Shown: positions 32,925-42,101, numbered from the stretch's first letter. The stretch is 64,000 bases of DNA from CmP2 sp052084925 (GCA_052084925.1 JBQDEV010000001.1:383054-447053), one strand, 5' to 3'. Program-made: numbers and translations. The notes: generated by a model from the sequence alone, not told the origin.

Positions 32925-33767
32925 TCAGAGCATGGTGAAGTTCGCGGTCGCCGGATCGGCGCCGACGCGCTCGTCGGTGTCCAACTCGGCGATGAGGGCG
33001 ACCTCGGCCTCGGTCAGGGTCACATTCACCGCGCCGAGATTCTCCGTCATCCGCTCCGGGTGGGTGGTCTTCGGGATCACGATGGTGCCCTGAGCCAGGT
33101 GCCAAGCCAGCACGACCTGAGCCGGGGTGGCGCCGTGGGCTGAGGCGATGCCGGTGACGACGTCGTTCGTCAGGTCCTTGCCCTGCCCGATGGGTGAGTA
33201 GGCCTCCACGGCGATCCCCGCCGCACGCGTGGCGGACTGGGTGGGACGCTGCTGGAAGGTGGGGTGCACCTCGATCTGGTTCACCACCGGCACGACGTCC
33301 GAGGCGCCAAGCAGCCGCTCCAGATGCTCGGGCAGGAAGTTGGACACGCCGATGGAGGTGGCCAGACCATCCTCGCGGGCGGTGATGAGCTGCTCCCACG
33401 CCTGCACGTACAGGTCTTGGGCCGGGGCGGGCCAGTGGATCAGGTAAAGATCGACACGATCGAGCCCGAGTGCTTCCAGCGAGTTCTCGAACGCTTCGCG
33501 GGCGATGCCCTGCTCGCCGTTGCGGAGTTTGGTGGTGAGGTACAACTCGTCACGAGCGATACCGGAAGCGGCGATCGCGCGCCCCACACCCTCCTCGTTG
33601 CGGTAGGCAGCAGCCGTGTCCAGGTGACGGTATCCGGCCTCCAGCGCCTGCTCCACAGCCTTCTGTGTTTCCTCCGGCGGCACCTGGAAGACCCCGAACC
33701 CGAGCTGCGGGATGGTGGTGCCGTCGTTCAGGGCGACGGTGGGAACGGCTGCGGGAGTGGATGTCAT
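32925..33767 (-). CDS. Aldo-keto reductase (2,5-diketogluconate-reductase-like)
   Basis: 280-residue NADPH-dependent TIM-barrel reductase of small aldehydes and ketones. The catalytic tetrad is visible: Asp and Tyr in HLDTAAAYRNEEGVG, Lys in LYLTTKLRNGEQG, His in LYLIHWPAP. NADPH-binding VIPKTTHPERMTEN near the end. GGAGGCATTCCCG precedes the ATG. Its 3' end is duplicated on the other side of the HTH/PIN island. Confidence 0.9.
   Translation of the reverse strand: MTSTPAAVPTVALNDGTTIPQLGFGVFQVPPEETQKAVEQALEAGYRHLDTAAAYRNEEGVGRAIAASGIARDELYLTTKLRNGEQGIAREAFENSLEALGLDRVDLYLIHWPAPAQDLYVQAWEQLITAREDGLATSIGVSNFLPEHLERLLGASDVVPVVNQIEVHPTFQQRPTQSATRAAGIAVEAYSPIGQGKDLTNDVVTGIASAHGATPAQVVLAWHLAQGTIVIPKTTHPERMTENLGAVNVTLTEAEVALIAELDTDERVGADPATANFTML
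32928..32971. repeat. 44-bp direct repeat, right copy
   Basis: Identical to 30973-31016. Here it encodes the last residues (DPATANFTML) of the intact aldo-keto reductase and abuts its TGA. Confidence 0.85.
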
Positions 33768-33927
33768 CGGGAATGCCTCCGAGGGGTTGTGGATCGGCAG
33801 ATGCGGATGGTCAAAACAGGGCGAGCAGTCTGATGCGACCGCGCTCCCTGTCAGAGCGTACTCCTCTGATCACCGGGCGAGCCAGTGACCTGCCCCGCGG
33901 TGGCACAGTCAGCACGTCGTGCACGCC

Positions 33928-33933
33928 TAAACT
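33928..33933 (+). promoter_or_regulatory. -10 box of rlmC (leaderless)
   Basis: TAAACT lies 6 nt before the ATG at 33940. Confidence 0.5.
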
Positions 33934-33939
33934 GGACCC

Positions 33940-35163
33940 ATGCAATGCCACCATTTCACCTCGGGAGCGTGCCGGTCGTGCCCGCACATCGGGGTGAGCT
34001 ACGCGGACCAGGTGGCGGCGAAACAGCGTCGGGTACGCGAGCTGCTGGACCCGATGTGCGCGACGGCGTCGTCCGACGTCGATGGTCTGTGGTCGGCGCC
34101 CGCACTGTCTCCGGAACCCCATTTCAGGAACAAGGCAAAAATGGTGGTCACCGGCACCGCGGAACACCCGAAGCTGGGCATTCTGGATCAGCACCAGCAC
34201 CCCAAACACCACGACGGCACGGGCGTGGACCTCACCGACTGCCCTCTGTATGAGCCGAGGCTGGAGGCAGCGTTCGCCCCCGTTGCCGACGCCATCACCA
34301 CCGCCGGGTTGGTCCCGTATAACGTGGGCACCCGCACCGGGGAACTGAAACATGTCATCGTCACGATCTCCCCACAGCAGGAACTGATGATCCGTGTCGT
34401 GCTGCGCTCCCGGGAGCAACTCTCCGCCCTGCGCGGGGTGGTTCCGGAGCTGCAACGGCGATTAGCCGAGCTGCAAACCCCCGCCGTCGTCGTCACCGCG
34501 AATCTGCTGCCCATGCACCAGGCACTGTTGGAAGGCGACGAGGAGATCCACCTGGCCGGGGACGAAACACTGCGGATGCTGCTGAATGGCGTGCCCCTCA
34601 ATCTGCGACCGCAGGGATTCTTCCAGACCAACACCGTGATTGCCGCGGAGCTCTACGCTCAGGCCACGGCGTGGGTCGATGAGCTTCCTGCCGAGTCGCA
34701 GCCGAAATCGGTCTGGGACCTGTACTGCGGGGTGGGCGGTTTCGGCTTCTCCCTCGCCCAGGCGCAGAGCGGACCGGCGAAGGGCCAGCGGCGGAGCGTC
34801 TGGGGTGTGGAAGTGTCGACGGAAGCGATCCGGGCGGCCCAGCGAACGTCAGCCGATCTCGGCTGCGACGAGTCCGTGCGGTTCGTGGCCGGGGACGCCA
34901 CCGAACTGGCGAGGGACCACCCCGAGGAGGTGCCGGACCTCGTCGTCGTCAATCCACCGCGTCGCGGAATCGGTGCGGACCTCGCTGGCTGGCTGAACGA
35001 CACCGCCGGGATCCAGCACGTACTTTATTCCTCGTGCAACGCCAAGACCCTGGCCGCGGACCTGGAGCACCTCCCCGATTTCGCTCCCGTCCGGGCACGG
35101 CTCTTGGACATGTTCCCGCAGACCGACCACTATGAAGTGCTGATGTTACTGACCCGCAGCTGA
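33940..35163 (+). CDS. rlmC: 23S rRNA (uracil-747 C5)-methyltransferase
   Basis: 407-residue SAM-dependent RNA methyltransferase of the TrmA/RlmC/RlmD family. It opens MQCHHFTSGACRSCPHIGVSY, with Cys ligands for a 4Fe-4S cluster, like RlmC of E. coli. FRNKAKMVVTG, DCPLYEP and LRPQGFFQTN are family motifs. SAM site VWDLYCGVGGFGFSLA (about 263-278), VVNPPRRGIG, and catalytic Cys in YSSCNAKTLA (about 365). Ends DMFPQTDHYEVLMLL as in RlmC. Single gene with its own promoter. Confidence 0.92.
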   Translation: MQCHHFTSGACRSCPHIGVSYADQVAAKQRRVRELLDPMCATASSDVDGLWSAPALSPEPHFRNKAKMVVTGTAEHPKLGILDQHQHPKHHDGTGVDLTDCPLYEPRLEAAFAPVADAITTAGLVPYNVGTRTGELKHVIVTISPQQELMIRVVLRSREQLSALRGVVPELQRRLAELQTPAVVVTANLLPMHQALLEGDEEIHLAGDETLRMLLNGVPLNLRPQGFFQTNTVIAAELYAQATAWVDELPAESQPKSVWDLYCGVGGFGFSLAQAQSGPAKGQRRSVWGVEVSTEAIRAAQRTSADLGCDESVRFVAGDATELARDHPEEVPDLVVVNPPRRGIGADLAGWLNDTAGIQHVLYSSCNAKTLAADLEHLPDFAPVRARLLDMFPQTDHYEVLMLLTRS

Positions 35164-35199
35164 TCCGACCCGGATACCCGACCGAGACGAGGAACCACC

Positions 35200-35718
35200 A
35201 TGCCACGATGGAGCACCCGGGCCGAGCGTTCGAACCACCGTCAAGACCAGGCGGCGGTGCGTGCCATCAATATTGCGGCCTTTCCTACCCCCGCCGAAGC
35301 AGATCTGGTGGACGCACTGCGTGCCGATCCAGACGCGTGGATCGATGGCCTGTCGATGCTGAGCCACGCCAACGACGGCACCCCCGTCGGCCACGCCCTG
35401 CTCACCCGGTGCACGGTCGGCGGGCAACCTGCCCTGGCCCTGGCGCCGTGCGCCGTGGATCCTGCACGCCAGCGGCAAGGAGCCGGGTCGGCAGCCATCC
35501 GAGCAGGACTGGATGCCGCTCGAGACCGGGGCGAAAACTTGGTGGTGGTGCTCGGTCACGCTGAGTACTACCCGCGTTTCGGCTTCACACCGGCGTCTCA
35601 CCTCGGCGTGACTACTGCGATTGATATTCCCGACGAGGCATTCATGGCACTGGCACTGCACCCATCGCAGCCCACGCCCCGCGGCGAGATCCGGTACCCG
35701 GCGGCTTTCGGCGTCTGA
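35200..35718 (+). CDS. GNAT N-acetyltransferase (YhbS-like)
   Basis: 172-residue acyltransferase using acetyl-CoA. CoA-binding CAVDPARQRQGAGSAAIRAGLDAARDRG (about 85-112) is motif A, with Gln/Arg-x-x-Gly. HAEYYPRFGFTPAS is the C-terminal tyrosine motif of YhbS-type enzymes. ACGAGGAACCACC lies before the ATG. 36 bases after rlmC. Substrate unknown. Confidence 0.87.
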   Translation: MPRWSTRAERSNHRQDQAAVRAINIAAFPTPAEADLVDALRADPDAWIDGLSMLSHANDGTPVGHALLTRCTVGGQPALALAPCAVDPARQRQGAGSAAIRAGLDAARDRGENLVVVLGHAEYYPRFGFTPASHLGVTTAIDIPDEAFMALALHPSQPTPRGEIRYPAAFGV

Positions 35719-35805
35719 GCCGTGGAACGCCAGCGCATCAACAGATTCATCGGGAATTAACGCCGGATACGGTGGGCGCGCTTCGGCGCAGAGCGATGAT
35801 CCGCA

Positions 35806-35811
35806 TACGAT
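35806..35811 (+). promoter_or_regulatory. -10 box of HAD-GH65 gene (leaderless)
   Basis: TACGAT lies 6 nt before the ATG at 35818. Confidence 0.55.
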
Positions 35812-35817
35812 GGCACC

Positions 35818-38800
35818 ATGCATGCGTTGAATCGCCCCGCCCTGCAGGACACCGACACGCGCCGTCATTATGTGCGCAGCTACCGTGCGGTCATCTTCGA
35901 CATGGATGGAGTGGTCACCGACACCGCCCAGATCCATGCGGTGGCCTGGAAGGAGCTGTTCGATGACGCGCTGCCGAGAGTCGGCGCCCTGGCCGCGAAT
36001 GTGGAGGCGACGACGGCGAACCCGGATCGGCTCCGGCAGTTCGACCTGGAGCTGGACTACCTGCACTACGTCGATGGCAAGCCCCGCGAAGATGGGGTGC
36101 GCTCCTTCTTCGCCTCCCGAGGGCTCGAGGTCCCGGAAGCGGCGGAGAACTCCGACCCGGCACTCGCCGAACTCACCGTGGACGCCCTCGCCGAGCGCAA
36201 GCAAGCCTTCTTCGAGACCGTGCTGGAGCGCGACGGCGTCGCGGTGTTCCCGGAGACCCTCGCCCTGCTGGACGAGCTGCGTGCGCAGGAGATCCCCACC
36301 GCGCTGGTCACCTCCTCCCGCAACTCCGGCGCCGTGCTCACCGCGGGCGGGGTGCAGGACTACTTCGACGTCATCGTCGACGGCAACACCGCCCTGGAAC
36401 GCGGTATCCCCGGCAAGCCGGCACCGCAGATGTTCCTCACCGCCGCCCACCAGCTGGACGTGGAACCGCAGGACGCCATCGTGCTCGAGGACGCGGTGTC
36501 CGGAGTGCAGGCGTCCCGCGCCGGCGATTTCGGTCTGGTGGTCGGAGTGGACCGCGCGAACGATCGGCAGCGACTCCTCGACGCCGGGGCGGACGTCGTC
36601 GTCGCCGACATCTCGGTACTACACCTGCACCGGCGCGTGACGAAACCCTTCGACCCGAACTGGGTGCTGCGCTACGACGAGTTCGACCCCGCCCAGGAGG
36701 GCACCCGCGAGGCACTGTGCACACTGGCCAACGGCTACTGGGGCACCCGCGGCTCGATCCCGGGCACGGTGGCGGGCGACGTGCACTACCCGGGCACCTA
36801 CCTGGCCGGGGTGTTCAACCGGCTCACCTCCTCGGTGCAGGGCCGCGAGGTGGAGACCGAACACATGGTCAACACCGCCGACTGGACGGTACTCACCGTG
36901 ACGCCGACCGATGGCGCGCCACTGCTGCCCACCTCCACCGAGCTGCTCGACTACAGCCAGGAACTGGATCTGCGTCGCGGGCTGCTCACCCGCACCGCGC
37001 GCTACCGCGACCTCCACGACCGCATCACCCGGATCACCACCCGCCAGTTCCAGTCGATGGCCGGGCACCACCTGGCCGCCCTGGAGATGACGGTGGAGGC
37101 CGAGAACTGGTCCGGCGACGTCACCGTGCGCTCCGTGATCGACGGACGCGTGGCCAACCAGAACGTTGCCGACGACCGGCAGCTGGCCGCGGTACATCTA
37201 GCCACCGTGGGCTCCCGCGAACTCGACGGGCACACGGTGCTACTCGAGACCGAGACGAATCAATCCGAGGTGCGCATCGCCACCGCCAGCCGCACCCGGG
37301 TGCGCATCAGCGAACCGGGCCAACCCGAGCCGATCCGCCGCCCTGTCGACGATTCCGATTCGGTGGTTGGCCACGACATCTCCGTGCACCTGGAGCAAGG
37401 CAGCCCGGTGCGCATCGAGAAGGTCGTCGCCGTCGCCACCTCGCGCGATCACGCCGCCTCCACGGTGTGGCACAACGCCGCCAAGCGGGTCGCCCGAGCC
37501 GGCTCGTTCCGCACCCTGTTGACCTTCCACGATGAGGCCTGGGGCATCAACTGGCAGCGCTTCGCCGTCGAGCTCGACCAGCCCGCCGACGGCACGCCGA
37601 ACCCGCAGCTCTCCCGGGCGCAGCTGGCCCTGAACCTGCACACCTTCCACGTGCTGCAGACCTCGTTCGGCTCCCGCCGCGAACTCGACGCCGGGCTCGG
37701 CGCCCGCGGCCTGCACGGGGAGGGCTACCGCGGGCACATCTTCTGGGACGAGATGTACATGTACCCGATGCTCACCCTGCGTCGGCCCTCGCTCACCCGC
37801 GGCTTGCTGATGTACCGGTTCCGCCGCCTCGGCGAGGCCCGCGAGATGGCGCGCCAGGAGGGCTACGCCGGGGCCATGTTCCCGTGGCAGTCGGGATCCG
37901 ATGGGCGCGAGGAGACCCCCACCGAGCTGTGGAACCCGCGCTCCCAGATGTGGATGCCCGACAACTCACACAACCAGCGCCACGTCTCTCTGGCGGTGGC
38001 CTACTCGGTGCTGCGCTACTTCGAGGCCTCGCACGATGAGGCGTTCATGTCCGACTACGGCGCCGAACTGCTGGTGGAGGTCTGCCGGTTCTTCGCCTCG
38101 CTGGCCTTCTTCAACGAGGAATCCGGGCGCTGGGAGATCCACGGGGTGATGGGCCCGGATGAGTACCACGACGGCTACCCCGAGACCCCCGGCTCCGGAC
38201 TGCGCAACAATGCCTACACCAATGTGCTGGCTTCCTGGATGCTGACCCAGACGGCGAACCTGCTGCGTTGGATGGACGGCCGCGGCGACCCGCTCTCCGA
38301 ATGGCTCGACGTCTTCTCCGATGAGCTCGACCAGTGGGATCGGATCGCCTCCGGGCTGAAGCTCGCCTTCATTGATCACCCCACCGATGACGGCGTCGAT
38401 CATATTATGAGCCAGTTCGAGGGGTACGAAGACCTCCTCGAGTTCGACTGGGACGCCTACCGGGCCCGCTATGGCAACATCGGACGGCTGGACCTGATCC
38501 TGCAGGCCGAGGGCGATGCGACCAACCGGTACAAGCTGTCGAAGCAGGCAGACACCCTGATGCTCACGTACCTGTTCTCGGCGCAGGAGCTCAAGGAGAT
38601 CCTCGAGAACATGGGGTACTCCTTCGACGCCGAGGACTTCAACGCCACCGTCGAGTACTACCTGGCGCGCACCTCGCACGGCTCCACCCTCTCCCGCCTC
38701 GTGCACGGCTGGGTGTCGTCGTGGGGCGACCCGGAGAAGTCCTGGGAGCTGTTCACCGAAGCATTGGAGTCGGACCTCTCCGACATTCAGGGCGGCACCA

Positions 38801-39159
38801 CCCGTGAGGGCATCCACCTGGGCCTGATGGCTGGCACCGTGGATATGGTCATCCGCTGCTACGCCGGGGTCGAGACCCGTGACGAGGTGCTGCGCATCAA
38901 CCCGGTGCTGCCAGAGGCGCTTCCCGGAGTGAGTTTCGCTCTGCGCTTCCACCGTCAACCCGTGGAAGTGCACATCACCCATGACGAGGTACGCGTGCAC
39001 CTGCGCGAAGGCTCCTCGGCACCGATCAACCTGATGGTGGAGGGTCGGGAGAAGCTGATGAGCCCGGGCGAGGACTGGACGGTGCCGCTGTTGCACGCCG
39101 CGAACCAGAAGAAGCGCAAGACCGGCAATTCCATCACCGACGGCGAGGGGGCACGATGA
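35818..39159 (+). CDS. Fused beta-phosphoglucomutase-like HAD and GH65 disaccharide phosphorylase
   Basis: 1113-residue two-enzyme fusion. Residues 1 to about 260 are a HAD-IA phosphatase/mutase (FDMDGVVTDT with nucleophile D28 and acid D30, TSSRN, GKPAPQMF, VLEDAVSGVQASRAG). From about 275 to the end is a GH65 inverting phosphorylase: FDPNWVLRYDEF, HIFWDEMYMYP, FPWQSGSDGREETPTE and the general acid E782 in GVMGPDEYHDG. GH65 enzymes split maltose, trehalose or kojibiose with phosphate to give beta-glucose-1-phosphate, which a beta-phosphoglucomutase turns into glucose-6-phosphate, so the fusion joins consecutive steps. Ends overlapping the nitronate monooxygenase start. Exact disaccharide not decidable. 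Confidence 0.9.
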   Translation: MHALNRPALQDTDTRRHYVRSYRAVIFDMDGVVTDTAQIHAVAWKELFDDALPRVGALAANVEATTANPDRLRQFDLELDYLHYVDGKPREDGVRSFFASRGLEVPEAAENSDPALAELTVDALAERKQAFFETVLERDGVAVFPETLALLDELRAQEIPTALVTSSRNSGAVLTAGGVQDYFDVIVDGNTALERGIPGKPAPQMFLTAAHQLDVEPQDAIVLEDAVSGVQASRAGDFGLVVGVDRANDRQRLLDAGADVVVADISVLHLHRRVTKPFDPNWVLRYDEFDPAQEGTREALCTLANGYWGTRGSIPGTVAGDVHYPGTYLAGVFNRLTSSVQGREVETEHMVNTADWTVLTVTPTDGAPLLPTSTELLDYSQELDLRRGLLTRTARYRDLHDRITRITTRQFQSMAGHHLAALEMTVEAENWSGDVTVRSVIDGRVANQNVADDRQLAAVHLATVGSRELDGHTVLLETETNQSEVRIATASRTRVRISEPGQPEPIRRPVDDSDSVVGHDISVHLEQGSPVRIEKVVAVATSRDHAASTVWHNAAKRVARAGSFRTLLTFHDEAWGINWQRFAVELDQPADGTPNPQLSRAQLALNLHTFHVLQTSFGSRRELDAGLGARGLHGEGYRGHIFWDEMYMYPMLTLRRPSLTRGLLMYRFRRLGEAREMARQEGYAGAMFPWQSGSDGREETPTELWNPRSQMWMPDNSHNQRHVSLAVAYSVLRYFEASHDEAFMSDYGAELLVEVCRFFASLAFFNEESGRWEIHGVMGPDEYHDGYPETPGSGLRNNAYTNVLASWMLTQTANLLRWMDGRGDPLSEWLDVFSDELDQWDRIASGLKLAFIDHPTDDGVDHIMSQFEGYEDLLEFDWDAYRARYGNIGRLDLILQAEGDATNRYKLSKQADTLMLTYLFSAQELKEILENMGYSFDAEDFNATVEYYLARTSHGSTLSRLVHGWVSSWGDPEKSWELFTEALESDLSDIQGGTTREGIHLGLMAGTVDMVIRCYAGVETRDEVLRINPVLPEALPGVSFALRFHRQPVEVHITHDEVRVHLREGSSAPINLMVEGREKLMSPGEDWTVPLLHAANQKKRKTGNSITDGEGAR

Positions 39160-40319
39160 CCGCGGAGACCGAGCGCCAGGCGCTACTGACACGACTGTTC
39201 CACTCACCGGTGTGGGGCGCACCCATGGCGGGCGGACCGTCCTCCGTCGAGCTGGCGGCCACACTGGCCGCTGAGGGCGCCACCGCCCTGCTGGCCGGGG
39301 GCATGCGCGCCTGCCAGCAGCTGATCGAGGACTACCGTGCCGCCAGTACCGGTGCGGAGTCAGCGCTCGCCGCGGCGGGTAGTGAAATCGCACCGGGCGT
39401 GATCGGAGTGAACCTCTTCGTGCCGGAGCCCGCCAACACGGCGATTCCGGAACAGCGCCGAGCTGCAGACTCCGAGGAGCGCCGGGAGCGTGCCGCTGCG
39501 GTGGCTGCCTACCGAGAGACGCTGCTCTCGGACGCGGAGGCCGCCGAGGTCGAGTTACCGACAGCCGCCGACCTCAATCCGGACGATACGGACGGCTGGG
39601 ACGAGAAGCTGGACGCCGCCGTCGCCGAGCGCTGGCCCCTGGTCACCTTCACTTTCGGCCTGCCCGCGCCCGAGGTTTTCGACCGGCTCCGCGAGGCAGG
39701 TATTCTCACCGGCGTCACCGTCACTTCCCCGGCGGAAGCCGCCGCCGCGGTGCGCCACGGCGCCGATCTGCTGACGCTGCAGGGACCGAACGCCGGCGGA
39801 CACCGATCGGTGCATGATCCGCAGGCTGATCCCGGCCAGACCCCGCTGCTGGATCTGTTAGCCGAGGTCCGCTTCGTCGTCGGCCCCGACGTTCCGCTCA
39901 TCGCTGCCGGCGGCATCATGAACAGCGGACAGGTCGCGGAGTCGCTGAAGCTCGGAGCTGCCGCCGTGCAGTGCGGTACCGCGTTCCTGCGCGCCCCCGA
40001 AGCGGGGACGAACCCCACCCACCGGCTGGCCCTGGAACAGGCATCTGCGCGGATGAACCTCACCCGCACCTCCCTCACCCGCGCTTACTCGGGGCGCTGG
40101 GCCCGCGGCATCGAGAACAGGTTCCAGCGGGACCACCGTGACGCTCCGGCTGCCTACCCGGAGATCAACCAACTGACCGCTCCCCTGCGTGCAGCGGCTC
40201 AGCGCCGCGACGACGTTGAAGCGATCAGCCTCTGGGCGGGCGTCGGTGTGGCCAAGGCCGAAGCGAAGCCCGCGGCAGAAATCCTGCGCGACCTCACAGA
40301 AAGTCTTATATCTGAATAG
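39156..40319 (+). CDS. Nitronate monooxygenase family flavoprotein
   Basis: 387-residue FMN-dependent TIM-barrel enzyme that oxidises alkyl nitronates. Motifs: PVWGAPMAGGPSSVELAATLAAEGATALLAGG at the start, LLTLQGPNAGGHRS with the conserved His (about 215), LIAAGGIMNSGQVAESLKLGAAAVQCGTAFL for FMN phosphate. Its ATG overlaps the stop of the GH65 gene. An 8-bp inverted repeat overlaps the 3' end. Confidence 0.88.
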   Translation: MTAETERQALLTRLFHSPVWGAPMAGGPSSVELAATLAAEGATALLAGGMRACQQLIEDYRAASTGAESALAAAGSEIAPGVIGVNLFVPEPANTAIPEQRRAADSEERRERAAAVAAYRETLLSDAEAAEVELPTAADLNPDDTDGWDEKLDAAVAERWPLVTFTFGLPAPEVFDRLREAGILTGVTVTSPAEAAAAVRHGADLLTLQGPNAGGHRSVHDPQADPGQTPLLDLLAEVRFVVGPDVPLIAAGGIMNSGQVAESLKLGAAAVQCGTAFLRAPEAGTNPTHRLALEQASARMNLTRTSLTRAYSGRWARGIENRFQRDHRDAPAAYPEINQLTAPLRAAAQRRDDVEAISLWAGVGVAKAEAKPAAEILRDLTESLISE

Positions 40320-40326
40320 ATATAAG
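40305..40326. promoter_or_regulatory. Inverted repeat CTTATATC-N6-GATATAAG at the end of the monooxygenase gene
   Basis: Perfect 8-bp arms. Layout and core (CTTATA...TATAAG, 6-base spacer) are the same as in the palindrome before satD at 42769-42792. It lies across a stop codon, not before a gene, so its role is unclear. Confidence 0.5.
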
Positions 40327-40375
40327 GGTTAATGGAGTACGGGCTCTGGGCCGAGCGCAACAGCTCAGGTCTCCA

Positions 40376-40499
40376 ACCTAGAGAAATCTGGCTACTTAAA
40401 CAGCTAGACCCCCTGATCCACGGGTGTGGGGAGGTCTGCACTATTAAAGTTAGCACCTTCGGACGATCACATCAACAGCCAGGCGAGGAGGGCTGCGCC
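40376..40499. repeat. ~125-bp direct repeat, left copy, flanking DUF3800 gene
   Basis: Matches 41281-41405 with about four base changes and one 1-base gap (roughly 96 percent). The right copy includes the last ~33 bases of the gene beside satD, so the left copy carries a loose duplicate of that gene end. It sits in the 272-base stretch between the monooxygenase and DUF3800 genes, which holds no other gene. Confidence 0.88.
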
Positions 40500-40579
40500 G
40501 GAGACCCTTCGCAGACCCGATATGACGCCGGTCGCCGCCCGATATCCACAAGACCAGAGCGATCAATCTGCGCCGCACG

Positions 40580-40585
40580 TATGGT
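40580..40585 (+). promoter_or_regulatory. -10 box of DUF3800 gene (leaderless)
   Basis: TATGGT lies 6 nt before the GTG at 40592; no Shine-Dalgarno sequence. Confidence 0.45.
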
Positions 40586-40591
40586 TGAAAG

Positions 40592-41296
40592 GTGCCTCCT
40601 CAGCTCAACCGACTGATCTATGTCGACGATTCCGGCAACCCGAATACCGGCTTGGCCGTTTTCGGGTGGATTGAGTTTTCCCCGGACCATTGGTCCGCAG
40701 TATTGACCCAGTGGCTCGAGACTCGAAAGCGGCTTTGGCGCGACTTCGGAATCAACGTCACTGAGGAATTGCATACAACGCTCTACGTCAATGGACGAGG
40801 ACGCATCTCAAAGCGCGTTCCAGACCGTCACATCCATAACGGCCAAACGCATTGGAAGGACCTAGGTCGCGAAGTTGCCCTCGAATGTTTGGAAACCCTT
40901 CGGTCTACTGAGGGGCTCAGAATCGGCGCCGTCTACCGTCGGGGCGAACCTCACGATATTGGCAAGCTAAAGCAGCTAGCATATGCATCACTGGTAGATC
41001 GGGTTGAAAGCGAACTCGCCGATTCCGAGTCCCTCGCGATGATCTTTATTGACGGAGACGGTAGCGACACTTCATACCGAACAACACACCGCACATTGAA
41101 GCTAAATCAGAGACGCGTCATCGAAGATGCGCTGCATCTCGATTCGCGAACCTCGCAACTCGTCCAGATGGCCGATCTGGTCGCCTGGAGTGCCAACTCA
41201 GCGATCGACAAACATCCAAAGAATGAGTTCGCGCGGAGTTGGTACGCAGACTATCTTTCAGAACGAGATCCGCACCGAGCACCTAGAGAAATCTAA
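40592..41296 (+). CDS. DUF3800 family protein
   Basis: 234 residues with the DUF3800 pattern: an opening strand with acidic pair LIYVDDSGNP (about 8-17), internal AMIFIDGDGSDTSY, and a C-terminal QLVQMADLVAWSANSAIDKHPKNEF. The fold is thought to be RNase-H-like with the Asp residues binding metal. DUF3800 genes are frequent in mobile and defence islands but their action is unsettled. GC is lower than in flanking genes, and the gene is bounded by long direct repeats; its last codons touch the right copy. Confidence 0.82.
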   Translation: MPPQLNRLIYVDDSGNPNTGLAVFGWIEFSPDHWSAVLTQWLETRKRLWRDFGINVTEELHTTLYVNGRGRISKRVPDRHIHNGQTHWKDLGREVALECLETLRSTEGLRIGAVYRRGEPHDIGKLKQLAYASLVDRVESELADSESLAMIFIDGDGSDTSYRTTHRTLKLNQRRVIEDALHLDSRTSQLVQMADLVAWSANSAIDKHPKNEFARSWYADYLSERDPHRAPREI

Positions 41297-41405
41297 CTAC
41301 TTAAACAGCTAGACCCCCTGATCCACGGGTAGTGGGGAGGTCTGCACTGTTAAAGTTAGCGCCTTCGGACGATCACATCAACAGCCAGGCGAGGAGGGCT
41401 GCGCC
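41281..41405. repeat. ~125-bp direct repeat, right copy
   Basis: Near-identical to 40376-40499. Overlaps the end of the DUF3800 gene and the 3' end of the leftward membrane-protein gene. Confidence 0.88.
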
Positions 41406-42101
41406 ACCGGCGAGGCCCCAACTAGCCAGGGAACCGACCAGGAATTCCTCCGCCTTGGTGCCCGAGGCGACAGTGCCTGCGGCTTCGTCGTCGCGCCTCT
41501 CCTCCGCACGCTTGGCCTCCGCCGAAATCTCGGGAAAGCGGACAATCCCCTTGGCCGCCATCAGCGCGGCCACCACATGGTAGGCACCCACCAGCGCCAG
41601 CACCGTGATGAATATCCGCTCGAGCGGACCGATCACACGCCCACCCTTGAGGGTGCTGGCCGGCACCGACCCGCCGGCCGGGCCGGCGACGCTGCGCCCG
41701 GAGAGTTCCAGGATGGCGCGGGTGATCCTGTTACCGGTCTGGGTCAGGAAGAGCACCACCGCCAGCCACAGCAGCGCCGTCGGCGGCCGGACCTCGAGCA
41801 GCTCCAGGTCCAGCCACGCGCCACCGGCGAGCACCGCCACCAGGGCGACCGCCCACCACGACTGCATTTCCACGTGCGGGCCGCTCTCCATGCGCGGCGC
41901 CACGGACCACCATCCCGCCGCGACCACGGCGCCGGCTAACCCTGCCCACCAGACCGGGGAAAACCAGAGCAACCCCACCACGGTAAAGATGAGCCACCAG
42001 GCGGCCTGGACGAACACCCCGGCGCGTCGCGGCAGTCGGGGCTCGAGAAGGCGGAGCAGATCGGTCACCGCGACCGCCAGTAGGGTCATCACGCTCAGCA
42101 T
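41373..42101 (-). CDS. Membrane protein partner of SatD
   Basis: 242 residues, about six membrane helices in two groups (1-115 and 160-180, last helix at the C-terminus), with an acidic cytoplasmic loop EISAEAKRAEERRDDE. It overlaps the end of the satD gene by 7 bases. In other bacteria satD is followed by a membrane-protein gene of this size, called satE in streptococci, and this fits. The 3' end is duplicated 0.9 kb away, beyond the DUF3800 gene. Confidence 0.7.
   Translation of the reverse strand: MLSVMTLLAVAVTDLLRLLEPRLPRRAGVFVQAAWWLIFTVVGLLWFSPVWWAGLAGAVVAAGWWSVAPRMESGPHVEMQSWWAVALVAVLAGGAWLDLELLEVRPPTALLWLAVVLFLTQTGNRITRAILELSGRSVAGPAGGSVPASTLKGGRVIGPLERIFITVLALVGAYHVVAALMAAKGIVRFPEISAEAKRAEERRDDEAAGTVASGTKAEEFLVGSLASWGLAGGAALLAWLLM

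Noticed and set aside
32707..33399. Leftward frame overlapping the aldo-keto reductase
   Set aside because: Arg/His/Gly-rich frame-shifted reading of the reductase; the catalytic tetrad lies in the other frame.
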